A program made the translations under genes and the position numbers. The notes beneath the pieces were generated by a model. That model searched no databases, had not been told where the DNA came from, and was given only the letters and a program-made list of their open reading frames with translations. A DNA stretch of 64,000 nt from Bacillota bacterium (lineage in GTDB: Bacteria; Bacillota; Clostridia; Christensenellales; Aristaeellaceae), in contig JAEZRP010000020.1 of assembly GCA_023444095.1 (NCBI GenBank), positions 33,918-97,917 of the forward strand, read 5' to 3'. This document shows positions 16,426-24,139 of the stretch, piece by piece (the stretch's first letter is position 1; each line of letters starts with the position of its first letter).

Positions 16426-17088
16426 ATGAACAAAAGCGCAATCTCGGACCTGTTCAGTTCCCAGACGATTACCCCGGCCTCGTGGCTCACGATCATCTTC
16501 TCCCTGGTACTCGCGTTCGCCGTGGGGCTGTTTATCGCGTTCATCTACAAGCGGAACTACAGGGGCGTGATGTACTCGAGCAACTTCGCCCTGACGCTCA
16601 TCATGATGACGCTCGTCACCACCCCCGTCGTCATGTGCATCAAGCAGTCCATCCAGCTCTCGATGGGCATGGTCGGCGCGCTCTCCATCGTGCGCTTCAG
16701 GACCGCCGTCAAGGAGCCGCTCGACACCGCGTACATGTTCTGGGCGCTCACCATGGGCATCCTTCTCGGCGCGGGCCAATTCTTCCTCACCGCCCTCACC
16801 GTCGTCGGCATCGCGGTCCTTCTCACCATCATCATCAACATGCAGTCCTCCAGGCTCAACAGCTACCTGCTCGTCGTGCGCATGAACGACGCCGCCGAGC
16901 GCGCCGTCGCGCAGGCCGTGGGCGCGCTCAAATACTTCAAGCTCAAATCCAAGACCGTCTCCAGCGCCGGCATCGAGGCGACCTATGAGATCCGCGTCGA
17001 GAAGCAGGACGCGTTCCTGAACCGCGTCTCCGCACTCCCCGGCGTGCAGGACGCCGCGCTCGTGGCGTATACGGGGGAGAGCATGTAG
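16426..17088 (+). CDS. DUF4956 family membrane protein
   Basis: 220 residues. ATG follows AAGGAGGA. The first 150 residues hold about four membrane helices (around 20-42, 52-70, 98-115, 118-138). The family-typical GALSIVRFRTAVKEP (near 83-97) lies between helices. A soluble C-terminal domain of about 70 residues (ferredoxin-like, ACT-like strands) follows. DUF4956 proteins almost always sit next to VTC-domain genes, as here. It may be the membrane partner of the polymerase, for example for export of the product or anchoring; this is an inference. Last gene of the CotH-VTC-DUF4956 operon, ending in a composite repeat. Confidence 0.9.
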   Translation: MNKSAISDLFSSQTITPASWLTIIFSLVLAFAVGLFIAFIYKRNYRGVMYSSNFALTLIMMTLVTTPVVMCIKQSIQLSMGMVGALSIVRFRTAVKEPLDTAYMFWALTMGILLGAGQFFLTALTVVGIAVLLTIIINMQSSRLNSYLLVVRMNDAAERAVAQAVGALKYFKLKSKTVSSAGIEATYEIRVEKQDAFLNRVSALPGVQDAALVAYTGESM

Positions 17089-17215
17089 TAGCCGAAGGGC
17101 TGCCCTCTGCTCCCGCCAAAGGGCCAAGGACCCTTTGGAACTCCATGCTGAATGAGGAATCAATCTTTTCGTGCCGGCGGCGCGGGGCCCCAAACCCCGC
17201 GCCGCCGTGTTCGAT
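17089..17215 (+). repeat. Composite intergenic repeat, copy 4
   Basis: Holds GGGCTGCCCT, then CCAAAGGGCCAAGGACCCTTTGG (short hairpin, 17120-17142), then ACTCCATG, then a perfect 13-bp GC hairpin (17175-17187 with 17195-17207) with CCCCAAA loop. Oriented with the upstream DUF4956 gene. Confidence 0.75.
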
Positions 17216-17235
17216 TTTGGCCACACCCATAACAG

Positions 17236-17351
17236 AATCGGATCGCCGGGGTTCCCCCGGCGATCCGACGAAGAATCATATGAGCTTTCCAGCATGGTAT
17301 TCTCAGGGGCGCCAGCTCTTGAGGGAGGCTGCGCGCGCCGTTCCCCTCCCC
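17236..17351 (-). repeat. Composite intergenic repeat, copy 5
   Basis: Opposite orientation to copy 4 and facing it. On the minus strand: a CTCAAGAGCTGG/CGCCCCTGAG hairpin, AATACCATG, then a 14-bp hairpin (17238-17251 with 17255-17268, 3-base loop). It follows the stop of the GNAT-VanX gene. Confidence 0.7.
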
Positions 17352-18542
17352 TTACACGATCTCGAAGTCGAAGTACGTGTCCGGATAGGGCTCGGAAGCG
17401 AGGTTGTAATGCCACCATTCGGCGTCGTAGGCGCGGAAGCCGCAAGCCTCCATGCCATCCCTGAGGGCCTGGCGATTTCCGGCGATTTCCGTGGGCATGG
17501 GATGCGTATGATGAGAGATTTCGTCCATGAGGTCGAAGATGCCGCCCATGTCGACGGGCGCGCCATCGCGCGTGAGCGTGAGATCGACGCTGCTCCCCCG
17601 GCTGTGGCCGGACTTCTCGGCGATGTAGCCGAGGCGGAACAGATCCTCCTTATCGATGTTCGGGTAATGGGGGGCCTTTGTCCTGAAGTCCTCAGCCCGG
17701 GCGGCCCACCGGGCGAACGTCCGGACGGCGCGCGCGGGGCGGTACGCGTCGTAGATGAGAAGGCCAAAGCCAAGGCATGCAAAGTAATCTGCCGCCTTCT
17801 TAAGCGCCGCGCCAAGTTCGGCCGTGCCGACCACGCGGTTGACACGATAGCCGTCGAGCGGCGCGCCCGTCAGGTTGTCGCTTGTCGCGTACTTTGCGTC
17901 CCAGCGGATGCCGGGCGCCGCCTCGTCGAGATAGACAAATCCCTTCTCAAGAGCCATGCTGCCAGACGCGTCGGCCGAATCTGCCATTCTATCGGCGCGG
18001 TCGCAAGGTTTGGCCTGACGGGCAAACCTTGCGTCATACTCCCTTCTGAGCATCGAAAAGAAATGGACGTCCCAATAGCGCCCCTTCGCATACGCGTGCT
18101 CGCGCAGCACGCCCTCGCGCGCGAAGCCCATCCGCTCATAGAGCCGGATCGCGCCCGCGTTGTAGCCGATGGTGTCGAGTGCCACGCGCTCCATGCCTCG
18201 CTCCTCGAAGGCGTATCTGAGCAGCGCGCGGATCATGTCGCTCCCGTAACCTTTCCCGCGCGCGTCTTTCTCTCCGATGAGCCAGCCGACCATGCAATGC
18301 CTGCTCTTCTCATCGAACTCCTTCGCGACGCACATGCCGATCAGCCGCCCGTCGAGCGTCTCGACCGCAAATCGGTTCTGTCCGGGGCGGTTCAGCCACG
18401 CCTGGCTTTCCGCCACCGTGCGCGGCGTTTGCCCGCCTCCACCCGCGAGATACATGGTCGCGAGGTCGTTCAGCCAACCGGCGCAAATCTCCGTCTCCTC
18501 CGGGCGAAACCCGCGCAGCCGGACGCGCTCTCCCTCGTACAT
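17352..18542 (-). CDS. GNAT acetyltransferase fused to a VanX-type D-Ala-D-Ala dipeptidase
   Basis: 396 residues with two domains. Residues 1-170 are a RimJ-like GNAT (EKDARGKGYGSDMI near 90-103, YNAGAIRLYERMGF near 125-138). After a short linker, residues 195-396 match the M15D zinc D,D-dipeptidase family. SGHSRGSSVDL gives His313 and Asp320, and EWWHY gives Glu375 and His378. These spacings (7 and 3) equal those of VanX His116/Asp123 and Glu181/His184. Such enzymes cleave D-Ala-D-Ala or related dipeptides. No signal peptide, so cytoplasmic. Its ATG overlaps the previous GNAT stop (TGATG). No vanH, vanA or regulators nearby, so a cell-wall recycling role is more likely than glycopeptide resistance. 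Confidence 0.9.
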   Translation of the reverse strand: MYEGERVRLRGFRPEETEICAGWLNDLATMYLAGGGGQTPRTVAESQAWLNRPGQNRFAVETLDGRLIGMCVAKEFDEKSRHCMVGWLIGEKDARGKGYGSDMIRALLRYAFEERGMERVALDTIGYNAGAIRLYERMGFAREGVLREHAYAKGRYWDVHFFSMLRREYDARFARQAKPCDRADRMADSADASGSMALEKGFVYLDEAAPGIRWDAKYATSDNLTGAPLDGYRVNRVVGTAELGAALKKAADYFACLGFGLLIYDAYRPARAVRTFARWAARAEDFRTKAPHYPNIDKEDLFRLGYIAEKSGHSRGSSVDLTLTRDGAPVDMGGIFDLMDEISHHTHPMPTEIAGNRQALRDGMEACGFRAYDAEWWHYNLASEPYPDTYFDFEIV

Positions 18543-19075
18543 CAGTCCGTTCCTCCGTACAGCGCGTCGTATTCGCGCCGGAGCATGGCGTAGACGTACT
18601 CGTCGTGAAACCTACCGAGCGTATAGACGTTCTCGCGCAGAACACCCTCGCGCACGAAGCCGAGCCGCTCGTAGAGCCGAATCGCGCCCGCGTTATAGCC
18701 ATTCACGGTCAGTGCCACGCGTTCCATGTTCCGCTCCTCGAACAAATACTTGAGAAACGTGAGGATCATGTCGCTCCCGTAGCCCTTTCCGCGCATCGCG
18801 GGATCGCCGATGAACCAGCCGGCCATGCAGTTTCTGCTCTGTGCGCTCACGGAAAAGACGCAGCATGTGCCGAGGAATTGTCCCCCCTGCGTCTCGATCG
18901 CGAACAGGTTCTCACCCTGTTCCCTGACCCACGCGCGTTCCGATTCGAGCGTCTTCGGCACAGGCGCGCCGCCCCCAAGCAGTCGCATGGTGTCAATGTC
19001 GTTCAGCCATGGGATCGATGCCTCGATGTCCGCGTCCCGCACCGCGCGCAGACGGACGAGCCTTCCCTCGTACAT
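18542..19075 (-). CDS. GNAT-family N-acetyltransferase (tandem copy 2)
   Basis: 177 residues. It is closely related to both neighbours: it starts MYEGRLVRLRAVR, has IGDPAMRGKGYGSDMI (acetyl-CoA loop) and YNAGAIRLYERLGFVREGVLR. It probably acetylates an amino group of a protein N-terminus, amino acid or antibiotic; the RimJ/RimL-like subfamily is suggested by WLND near 24-27. Its stop and the start of the fused gene overlap by one base, and its own start overlaps the stop of the third GNAT gene, so the three are one translation-coupled unit. Confidence 0.9.
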   Translation of the reverse strand: MYEGRLVRLRAVRDADIEASIPWLNDIDTMRLLGGGAPVPKTLESERAWVREQGENLFAIETQGGQFLGTCCVFSVSAQSRNCMAGWFIGDPAMRGKGYGSDMILTFLKYLFEERNMERVALTVNGYNAGAIRLYERLGFVREGVLRENVYTLGRFHDEYVYAMLRREYDALYGGTD

Positions 19076-19623
19076 CAGGCGTCACCCCCGTATAGCGCGT
19101 CGTATTCGGCACGCAGCATGCCGTACTCGTAGTCGTCCCATCTTTTTCCCATGGCGTAGACCTTCTCGCGGAATACCGCCTCGCGCTGGAAGCCGACGCG
19201 CTCGTAGAGCCGCACGGCCTCCTCGTTGTAGGAGAAGACCCTGAGCGAAACCTTGTGCATGTCGAGCTCCAGAAAGCATATTTTGAGGAGCAGCCGGATC
19301 ATATCGGTTCCGTAGCCCTTGTTGCGAGCGGACCTGTCGCCGATGAACCAGCCGACCATGCAGCGGCGCGACTGCCAGTTCACCTGATGATAGCTGCAAA
19401 CACCGATGGGAACGCCGTCGAGCGTTTCGATGGCGAAGTGCTGTTCCTCCTGCATAGGCCCAGCGTGCTCCTCGATCCACTTCCTCTCGCCCGCGAGCGA
19501 GAAGGGCATCGGCCCGCCGCCGCGCACCCGGCGCGCGGTATCCAGATCATTCAACCACCCGGTGCACCGCTCGGCGTCGTCCTCCCGGAGCGCGCGCAGC
19601 CGCACGAGCTTTCCCTCATACAT
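19075..19623 (-). CDS. GNAT-family N-acetyltransferase (tandem copy 1, first in the operon)
   Basis: 182 residues, starting MYEGKLVRLRALREDD, with IGDRSARNKGYGTDMI for acetyl-CoA binding and YNEEAVRLYERVGFQREAVFR. It is the promoter-proximal member of three tandem paralogues. The shared MYEG-LVRLR start and -LR(R/A)EYDA(R/L)- end show recent duplication. The upstream gap to the PH-domain gene is only 17 bases, so the operon probably begins with that gene. Substrate unknown. Confidence 0.9.
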   Translation of the reverse strand: MYEGKLVRLRALREDDAERCTGWLNDLDTARRVRGGGPMPFSLAGERKWIEEHAGPMQEEQHFAIETLDGVPIGVCSYHQVNWQSRRCMVGWFIGDRSARNKGYGTDMIRLLLKICFLELDMHKVSLRVFSYNEEAVRLYERVGFQREAVFREKVYAMGKRWDDYEYGMLRAEYDALYGGDA

Positions 19624-19640
19624 GGGCTTCTCCTCCGTCG

Positions 19641-20018
19641 TCAGTTGTGATCGTCGTCCAAATCGTCGTCGCCGTCCATGTACTCGCGGCTCGTGACGCG
19701 CTTCCGGTCGCGGCAGGCCTCGACCAGATCTGAGAACTTTTCCTTCGTCTCGATAGGATGGGTGATGTTCTTGATGTCAAACTCGGGCGTGGACTTGTCC
19801 GCCGAATTGCAGTGGATCGTACCCAATCCGAACAGCCGCTGCCAGAGCGAGCGTCTGAGCGTAACGTCGAGGATGCGGTAGAGCCTGATCTCCTCCTCGC
19901 TGCGGCTTAAAAGTCCCTTGTCGATCGTGAGCTTCTCCTCCGTGAGCGCATAGCGCGTGAACGTCCACGGCAGCGCAAAGACGATGCGCTTTCTGTCCCG
20001 CCAGACGATGCCAGCCAT
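19641..20018 (-). CDS. Small bacterial PH (bPH2/YdbS-like) domain protein
   Basis: 125 residues from ATG 20016-20018 (GGGGGG about 9 bases upstream). Short hydrophobic N-terminal segment (IVFALPWTFTRYALT), then the bPH2 signature: LTIDKGLLSRSEEEIRLYRI and DVTLRRSLWQRLFGLGTIH (about 35-72), ending with an acidic DGDDDLDDD tail. Many proteins of this family are membrane-associated and of unknown function. Usual members carry two membrane helices; here those are missing, so it looks like a soluble single-domain form. Lies directly upstream of the GNAT triplet and probably shares its transcript. Confidence 0.8.
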   Translation of the reverse strand: MAGIVWRDRKRIVFALPWTFTRYALTEEKLTIDKGLLSRSEEEIRLYRILDVTLRRSLWQRLFGLGTIHCNSADKSTPEFDIKNITHPIETKEKFSDLVEACRDRKRVTSREYMDGDDDLDDDHN

Positions 20019-20129
20019 GGTGACACCCCCCATATCATTTTGATATAGTATAACATGGAATTGCGCCGTTCGCCATCCGTGCGCGGATTTTTCGCGCACG
20101 GGTCGCATATCATCGCACGGGGTGATCGA

Positions 20130-21149
20130 ATGCAGCCGATTGTCGTGATCTCGTGCCGGGTGCCCGGCATGATCTATTTGAACGGGAGGTTCGCCGGGGA
20201 ATGCGCCCGCGACACGCCTTTCATCGCGCCCGCGACGCCGCGCGGCGCGCTCTACGTGGAGCACAGGCCGCTCGCGCGCGGGTACGCGGGGCAGGCGCAC
20301 CGCATGGCGTTCGCGGACGGCGCGCTGATCGCGGAATCCGTGCCGGAGGGTGTGTTCGCGGTGAAGTGGCCGGGAGGCGTCGCGGAGCTGGAGCTTTCGC
20401 CCGCGCCGCTCACCAACGCGGAGAGCGAATTTTCGAGCATGGACGGCCTGCCCGTCGCGATCCTGCGCGGGGAGGCGACGCTTCTGCGCGTCGCGGGGCG
20501 GGAGGTCGCGCTTCCCGAGGGCGCGGGACTTCCGCAGGAGCGTGCCTCGCTGGGCGAGGACGCGTGCTTTCTCGGCCCGACAGGGTCGGCGCGCTATCTC
20601 GCGTGCTTCTCGGCGGAAGACTTTTCGCCCATGGGTGCGGTCGTCGCCGACGACATCGAGATCGAGGGCGGCAAGGTCCGCGCGCTCACGCGCCTCAACG
20701 ACGTCGTCGGACACGCGCGCATCGAGATCTGGGAGGCGAAGGACGGCGCACTTGAACCAGCCGACGCCGAGTACGCCTGGGCGAGCGGAACGCCCACGTG
20801 GCCGGGAAGCGCGGAGGCCACGGCGCGCGCGGCCCTGGAGGCTGCCATCCTCGGCCTCTCCGCCGAGGCGGAAGGCTACCTCGCGCCCCACCTGCGCGGC
20901 CGGAGCCTCGTCTCGGGCCTCGCAGACGGCTTCGACGCCTGCGTTTCTCTCAAGTACGCCCTTCCCGACTCCCGCCGCGCCGTCGGCCTCCTGCGCCGCG
21001 AAAACGATCGCTGCGCCGCAGTCGCCCCCGTGTTCTATGCGGCCTCCCCTATGGGCGGAACGCAGGGCGCGTGGACGCTGGAGGGGCTGACGAGGGGAGA
21101 CGAAGGAACCGCCAGGGGCGCCATTCCCAGACCCTTGCCCGGCACGTAG
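20130..21149 (+). CDS. Hypothetical protein, family not recognised
   Basis: 339 residues from ATG 20130 (GGGGTGATCGA just upstream); an in-frame ATG at 20055 would add 25 residues but has no Shine-Dalgarno. No signal peptide or membrane helix. The N-terminal half (about 5-190) is rich in short beta strands with Gly turns, e.g. MIYLNGRFAGE (near 14-24), as in beta-sandwich or jelly-roll domains; the C-terminal half is more helical (ATARAALEAAILGLSAEAEG). Codon use is strongly GC-biased like its neighbours. Divergent from the PH-domain gene, and its end faces jag. I do not recognise the family. Confidence 0.7.
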   Translation: MQPIVVISCRVPGMIYLNGRFAGECARDTPFIAPATPRGALYVEHRPLARGYAGQAHRMAFADGALIAESVPEGVFAVKWPGGVAELELSPAPLTNAESEFSSMDGLPVAILRGEATLLRVAGREVALPEGAGLPQERASLGEDACFLGPTGSARYLACFSAEDFSPMGAVVADDIEIEGGKVRALTRLNDVVGHARIEIWEAKDGALEPADAEYAWASGTPTWPGSAEATARAALEAAILGLSAEAEGYLAPHLRGRSLVSGLADGFDACVSLKYALPDSRRAVGLLRRENDRCAAVAPVFYAASPMGGTQGAWTLEGLTRGDEGTARGAIPRPLPGT

Positions 21150-21164
21150 ATCGAATCGCGAAGC

Positions 21165-21317
21165 AATCCGTACCAAAAACGCGGTCGCCCGGAGTTTTCA
21201 TCTCCGGGCGATCAACGGATCCGATTTGAGTTTGCCTCTATACGGGATTCGAAAGGGACAGCGTTCCCTTTGGCAGAACGGCGTGGGCGCTGCCCTCGCC
21301 GTCTCCCATCCCCGCTC
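21165..21317 (-). repeat. Composite intergenic repeat, copy 6 (3-prime end of jag)
   Basis: In the jag direction: GGGCAGCGCCC, then CCAAAGGGAACGCTGTCCCTTT, GAATCCC, and a 10-bp hairpin (21185-21194 with 21202-21211) followed by a T-rich stretch on the minus strand (GCGTTTTTGG). Likely terminator of the rpmH operon. Confidence 0.7.
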
Positions 21318-22223
21318 CTACTTCAGCGTGATGATGACCCGGCGATAGGGTTCCTCGCCCTCGGAGTGGGTGGTGACGTCGGGATCGTTCTGGAGCGCAG
21401 AGTGAAGGATGCGGCGCTCGTAGGGGTTCATGGGCTCGAGCGCGACGCGCTTGCCGGTCTTGCGGGCGCGGGCGGCCATGCGCACGGCAAGCTTGCGAAG
21501 CGCTTCCTCGCGCTTGGCGCGGTAGTTCTCGGTGTCGAGCGACACGCGCAGGTACTCCTCGCGGTCGCGGTTGACGCACAGGCTCGCGAGGTACTGGACG
21601 GAATCCAGCGTCTCGCCCCGGCGGCCGATGAGCATGCTCATATTCTCGCCGGACATCCGAACGCGCATCTGGCCGGGCGTCTCGGCGATCTCCATTTCGA
21701 CGGGTGCGCCCATCTTCTCGGTGAGCTCCTGGATGAAGGCGTACGCCTGCTTCGCGGAAGCGGAGAGCGCCTCAAACGGCGTGGCGACGAACGGCTCCTC
21801 CTCGAAGAGCTCCTGCTCCTGGGGCGCCTCCTCGACGGAAGCGGGTTTCGGCTCCTTGCGCGGACGGGGCTTGGACTTTTTCTCGGCCTTCTGCTCGGTC
21901 TTCTGCTCGCGCGGCTGCTCGGCCTTCTGGGGTTCGGGCTTCTCCTTTTCCCTGCGGGGCTGCTGCTGCCTCTCGGCGCGTTGCTTTTTCGGCGCGGAAG
22001 ACGCGTCGAGGGTCATCTGGGGAATGTCAAACTTGAAATCGTCCTTGGCGGCATCCTTTCGCGTAAGCCGCACGCGCGCGGGCTTTCCGAACATGCCGAA
22101 GATGCCGGGGCTCCCGATCTCCAATACCTCGATGTCCACGTCCGCGGAATCCAACCTCAGCTCCTCAAGCCCGAGCCGGATTGCCTCCTTGACAGTCTTT
22201 GCGCTTTTCTCTATCGAATTCAA
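21318..22223 (-). CDS. khpB: Jag/KhpB RNA-binding protein (Jag-N, KH and R3H domains)
   Basis: 301 residues. The start is TTG 22223, seven bases after AAGGAGGCG; a longer frame would overlap yidC. Jag-N domain at 1-50 (SAKTVKEAIRLGLEEL); then a long, low-complexity linker rich in Lys, Glu, Gln, Pro and Arg (about 75-150); KH domain with LIGRRGETLDSVQYL near 198-212; R3H domain with R-LAVRMAARARKTGKRVALEPMNPYERR near 245-272. KhpB with KhpA acts as a broad RNA chaperone influencing cell division and elongation. Located right after yidC, as in most Firmicutes, and in the rpmH operon. Confidence 0.95.
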   Translation of the reverse strand: MNSIEKSAKTVKEAIRLGLEELRLDSADVDIEVLEIGSPGIFGMFGKPARVRLTRKDAAKDDFKFDIPQMTLDASSAPKKQRAERQQQPRREKEKPEPQKAEQPREQKTEQKAEKKSKPRPRKEPKPASVEEAPQEQELFEEEPFVATPFEALSASAKQAYAFIQELTEKMGAPVEMEIAETPGQMRVRMSGENMSMLIGRRGETLDSVQYLASLCVNRDREEYLRVSLDTENYRAKREEALRKLAVRMAARARKTGKRVALEPMNPYERRILHSALQNDPDVTTHSEGEEPYRRVIITLK

Positions 22224-22245
22224 GGCGAGACGCCTCCTTATGGTT

Positions 22246-23223
22246 CTATTCTTCCTCCGACGTGACCTCGATCGGCGCGTTCTTTTTCTCGGCGATGTCG
22301 AGGTACTTGTTGATGGCAACCTGTTCCACCATGGCGATGATGTTACCCGTCGCCCAGTACATGGCGAACGCGGCGTTGTAGCTGGCGCAGAAATACAGCG
22401 ACATGAGCGGGAACATCCACTTCATGAGTCCCGAGTTCATCATGTTCGCGGGGGAGTTCGGGTCGGCGGGCTGCTGCGGTGCCTGCTGCGGCGCGGTGAG
22501 CTTGGTCATGAAAAGCTGTGAGACCGCGGCAAAGAGCGGCAGGATGAAAAGCCCGTTCGCGTAGTGGAGAAGCGCGTAGAAGGACGCGGGAACCCGAAGC
22601 GTCCACATGATGATCGACACGTTGATAAACTGCCCGGCACCGTAGTGCGCGGCGAGGTACGCGTTGTACATGCCTTCGAGGTTCTCGGGGGCGACAAAGG
22701 AGCTGTTGTAGGCGTGAACGGACTTGAGCGCGTTCGCAAAGGAGGGCAGGATCCCGTTGGCGAAGGAATCGGGCTGAAAGACGTTCTTGATCCACAAAAA
22801 GCCCTGCATGTTCGCAAGCGCGCCAACCCCGTCGGCTCCGCCGTTATTGATGAGCTGGTTGAACAGGGACTCGAGCATCTTGCCCGTCTCCGCGGTCGCG
22901 AGGTTGCGCATGGCGGTGAACATGATCATGAGAAGCGGCAGCTGGATGAGCATCGGAAGACATCCCGACAGCGGGCTCACGTGCTCCTTCTTGTAAAGCT
23001 CCGACATCTTCTGGTTGAGCTTTTCCTTGTCCTTGGCGTACTTCTTCTGAAGCGCCTGCATCTTGGGCTGCACCCTGTTCATCGCGCGCATGCTTCTGCG
23101 GGACTTGATGTCAAGCGGCAAAAGCACGAGGCGCACCAGGAGCGTAAGCAGCACAATCGCCACGCCGTAATTGCCGACGAAGCCGTATATGCCGTTGATC
23201 AGCGACTCAAATAAACCGGTCAT
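22246..23223 (-). CDS. yidC: YidC/Oxa1 membrane protein insertase
   Basis: 325 residues from ATG 23221-23223 after AGGAGAG. It inserts membrane proteins together with or without Sec. Domains: an N-terminal helix (about 2-22) and a LLTLLVRLVLLPL helix with the conserved Arg (near 27-39, Arg34) that lies in the substrate groove. The cytoplasmic coiled coil SRRSMRAMNRVQPKMQ-LQKKY follows, then further membrane helices near 95-115, 215-245 and 270-300. There is no lipobox, unlike many Firmicutes YidC1 proteins. A large extracellular loop (about 120-210, with NNGGADGVGALANMQ) lengthens it. Precedes jag by 22 bases. Confidence 0.94.
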   Translation of the reverse strand: MTGLFESLINGIYGFVGNYGVAIVLLTLLVRLVLLPLDIKSRRSMRAMNRVQPKMQALQKKYAKDKEKLNQKMSELYKKEHVSPLSGCLPMLIQLPLLMIMFTAMRNLATAETGKMLESLFNQLINNGGADGVGALANMQGFLWIKNVFQPDSFANGILPSFANALKSVHAYNSSFVAPENLEGMYNAYLAAHYGAGQFINVSIIMWTLRVPASFYALLHYANGLFILPLFAAVSQLFMTKLTAPQQAPQQPADPNSPANMMNSGLMKWMFPLMSLYFCASYNAAFAMYWATGNIIAMVEQVAINKYLDIAEKKNAPIEVTSEEE

Positions 23224-23301
23224 GAAATGATTCTCTCTCCTCACGGCACATGCGGCCGGCAATTTCTGCTTTACCCGGTCACCGGGAGTTTCGCGCTGGC
23301 A

Positions 23302-23520
23302 TCAGGGCACGGGATCGTAGCCGCCCTTGCCGAAGGGGTTGCAGCGCAGGATCCGCCACGCGGCCATCAATCCTCCCCTGATCGCGCCGTATTTGCCGAT
23401 CGCCTCGTAGGCGTATTCCGAGCAGGTTGGAATAAACCGGCAACTGGGCGGAAGTCCGGGCGAGATCCGCCGCTTGTAGAAACGGATGACGGCGCGCAGC
23501 GCGCGGGCCATGATGCTCAC
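23302..23520 (-). CDS. yidD: YidD membrane protein insertion efficiency factor
   Basis: 72 residues, the usual length. Signature RFYKRRISPGLPPSCRF-PTCSEYA (split near 13-37) with the two conserved Cys and the RILRCNPFGKGGYDPVP end are complete. The start is GTG 23520, overlapping the rnpA stop by GTGA. The protein helps YidC-dependent insertion of membrane proteins; the reaction, if any, is unknown. Part of the rpmH-rnpA-yidD-yidC-jag block. Confidence 0.95.
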   Translation of the reverse strand: MSIMARALRAVIRFYKRRISPGLPPSCRFIPTCSEYAYEAIGKYGAIRGGLMAAWRILRCNPFGKGGYDPVP

Positions 23521-23897
23521 TCCGCATCCCCCCGAAAGAGCTTCGCGCGCGAAAGGACACCTTGAAGCTCGTGCGTCAGTCGTTCGTGCGCAACGTCCTT
23601 CGCGGACGGACGGGCGACGAAGATATACCTGCCCATCTTCATGCGGACGAGCATCTTGCGGACGTCCTCGCGCATGTACCGCCTGAGGCGGTTGCGGGTC
23701 ACGGCGTTTCCGACCTTTGAGGAAACCGAAAAACCCACCCTGATTCCCCGGCCCTTGAGATACACCAGGGTCAGGTTTCGGGAGGGATACGACTTTCCCT
23801 TACGGTATACGTAACGGTAGTTACGATTCGCGCCGAGCCGGACCGCGCGCGAGAAGCGCTCACGACCGGCCGGCGAAACATCCATCCCGGGCATCAC
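23517..23897 (-). CDS. rnpA: Ribonuclease P protein component
   Basis: About 126 residues. RnpA is the basic protein subunit that helps RNase P RNA mature tRNA 5-prime ends. Motifs: RNYRYVYRKGKS (25-36), RVGFSVSSKVGNAVTRNR (53-70, containing the RNR core), and LRRYMREDVR (71-80). The exact start is uncertain: GTG 23897, ATG 23894 and ATG 23885 are close together without a clear Shine-Dalgarno, and the first 20 residues are not conserved in the family. Sits between rpmH and yidD, overlapping yidD by four bases. Confidence 0.93.
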   Translation of the reverse strand: MMPGMDVSPAGRERFSRAVRLGANRNYRYVYRKGKSYPSRNLTLVYLKGRGIRVGFSVSSKVGNAVTRNRLRRYMREDVRKMLVRMKMGRYIFVARPSAKDVAHERLTHELQGVLSRAKLFRGDAE

Positions 23898-23900
23898 GCA

Positions 23901-24035
23901 TTACGCGGAAAGCTTCTTGCGGCCGCGCAGACGGCGAGCCTTCAGGACGTTGCGGCCGCTCTTGGTCTTCATGCGCGCGCGGAAGCCGTGAACCTTGCTC
24001 CTCTGACGCTTCTTGGGCTGGTAGGTACGAAACAT
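23901..24035 (-). CDS. rpmH: 50S ribosomal protein L34
   Basis: 44 residues, the normal length, running MFRTYQPKKRQRSKVHGF to a basic LRGRKKLSA end. ATG 24033-24035 follows AAGGAGTG. First gene of the operon that continues with rnpA, yidD, yidC and jag. It has a consensus promoter upstream. In most bacteria dnaA lies divergently next to rpmH; here it does not. Confidence 0.97.
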   Translation of the reverse strand: MFRTYQPKKRQRSKVHGFRARMKTKSGRNVLKARRLRGRKKLSA

Positions 24036-24110
24036 GGTAAAACACTCCTTCATATTAATGGTCCATATGTCATTCGCTTTTGGCGAAACATACAATGGTA
24101 CAGCTTGACC

Positions 24111-24139
24111 ATTATAAGTGATTCCCCGCGCGGTGTCAA
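24111..24139 (-). promoter_or_regulatory. Consensus sigma-A promoter of the rpmH operon
   Basis: Perfect TTGACA (24134-24139), 17-bp spacer and perfect TATAAT (24111-24116) on the minus strand. The leader to rpmH is about 68 nt. Confidence 0.9.

Noticed and set aside
17352..18542. Vancomycin resistance locus because of the VanX-like domain
   Set aside because: No VanA-type ligase, VanH dehydrogenase or VanRS pair nearby; VanX-like enzymes also occur in wall recycling.
20019..21176. N-terminal extension of the PH-domain frame across the hypothetical gene
   Set aside because: The stretch is Arg/Ala-rich noise antisense to a real plus-strand gene; the ATG at 20016-20018 with GGGGGG upstream fits the domain start.
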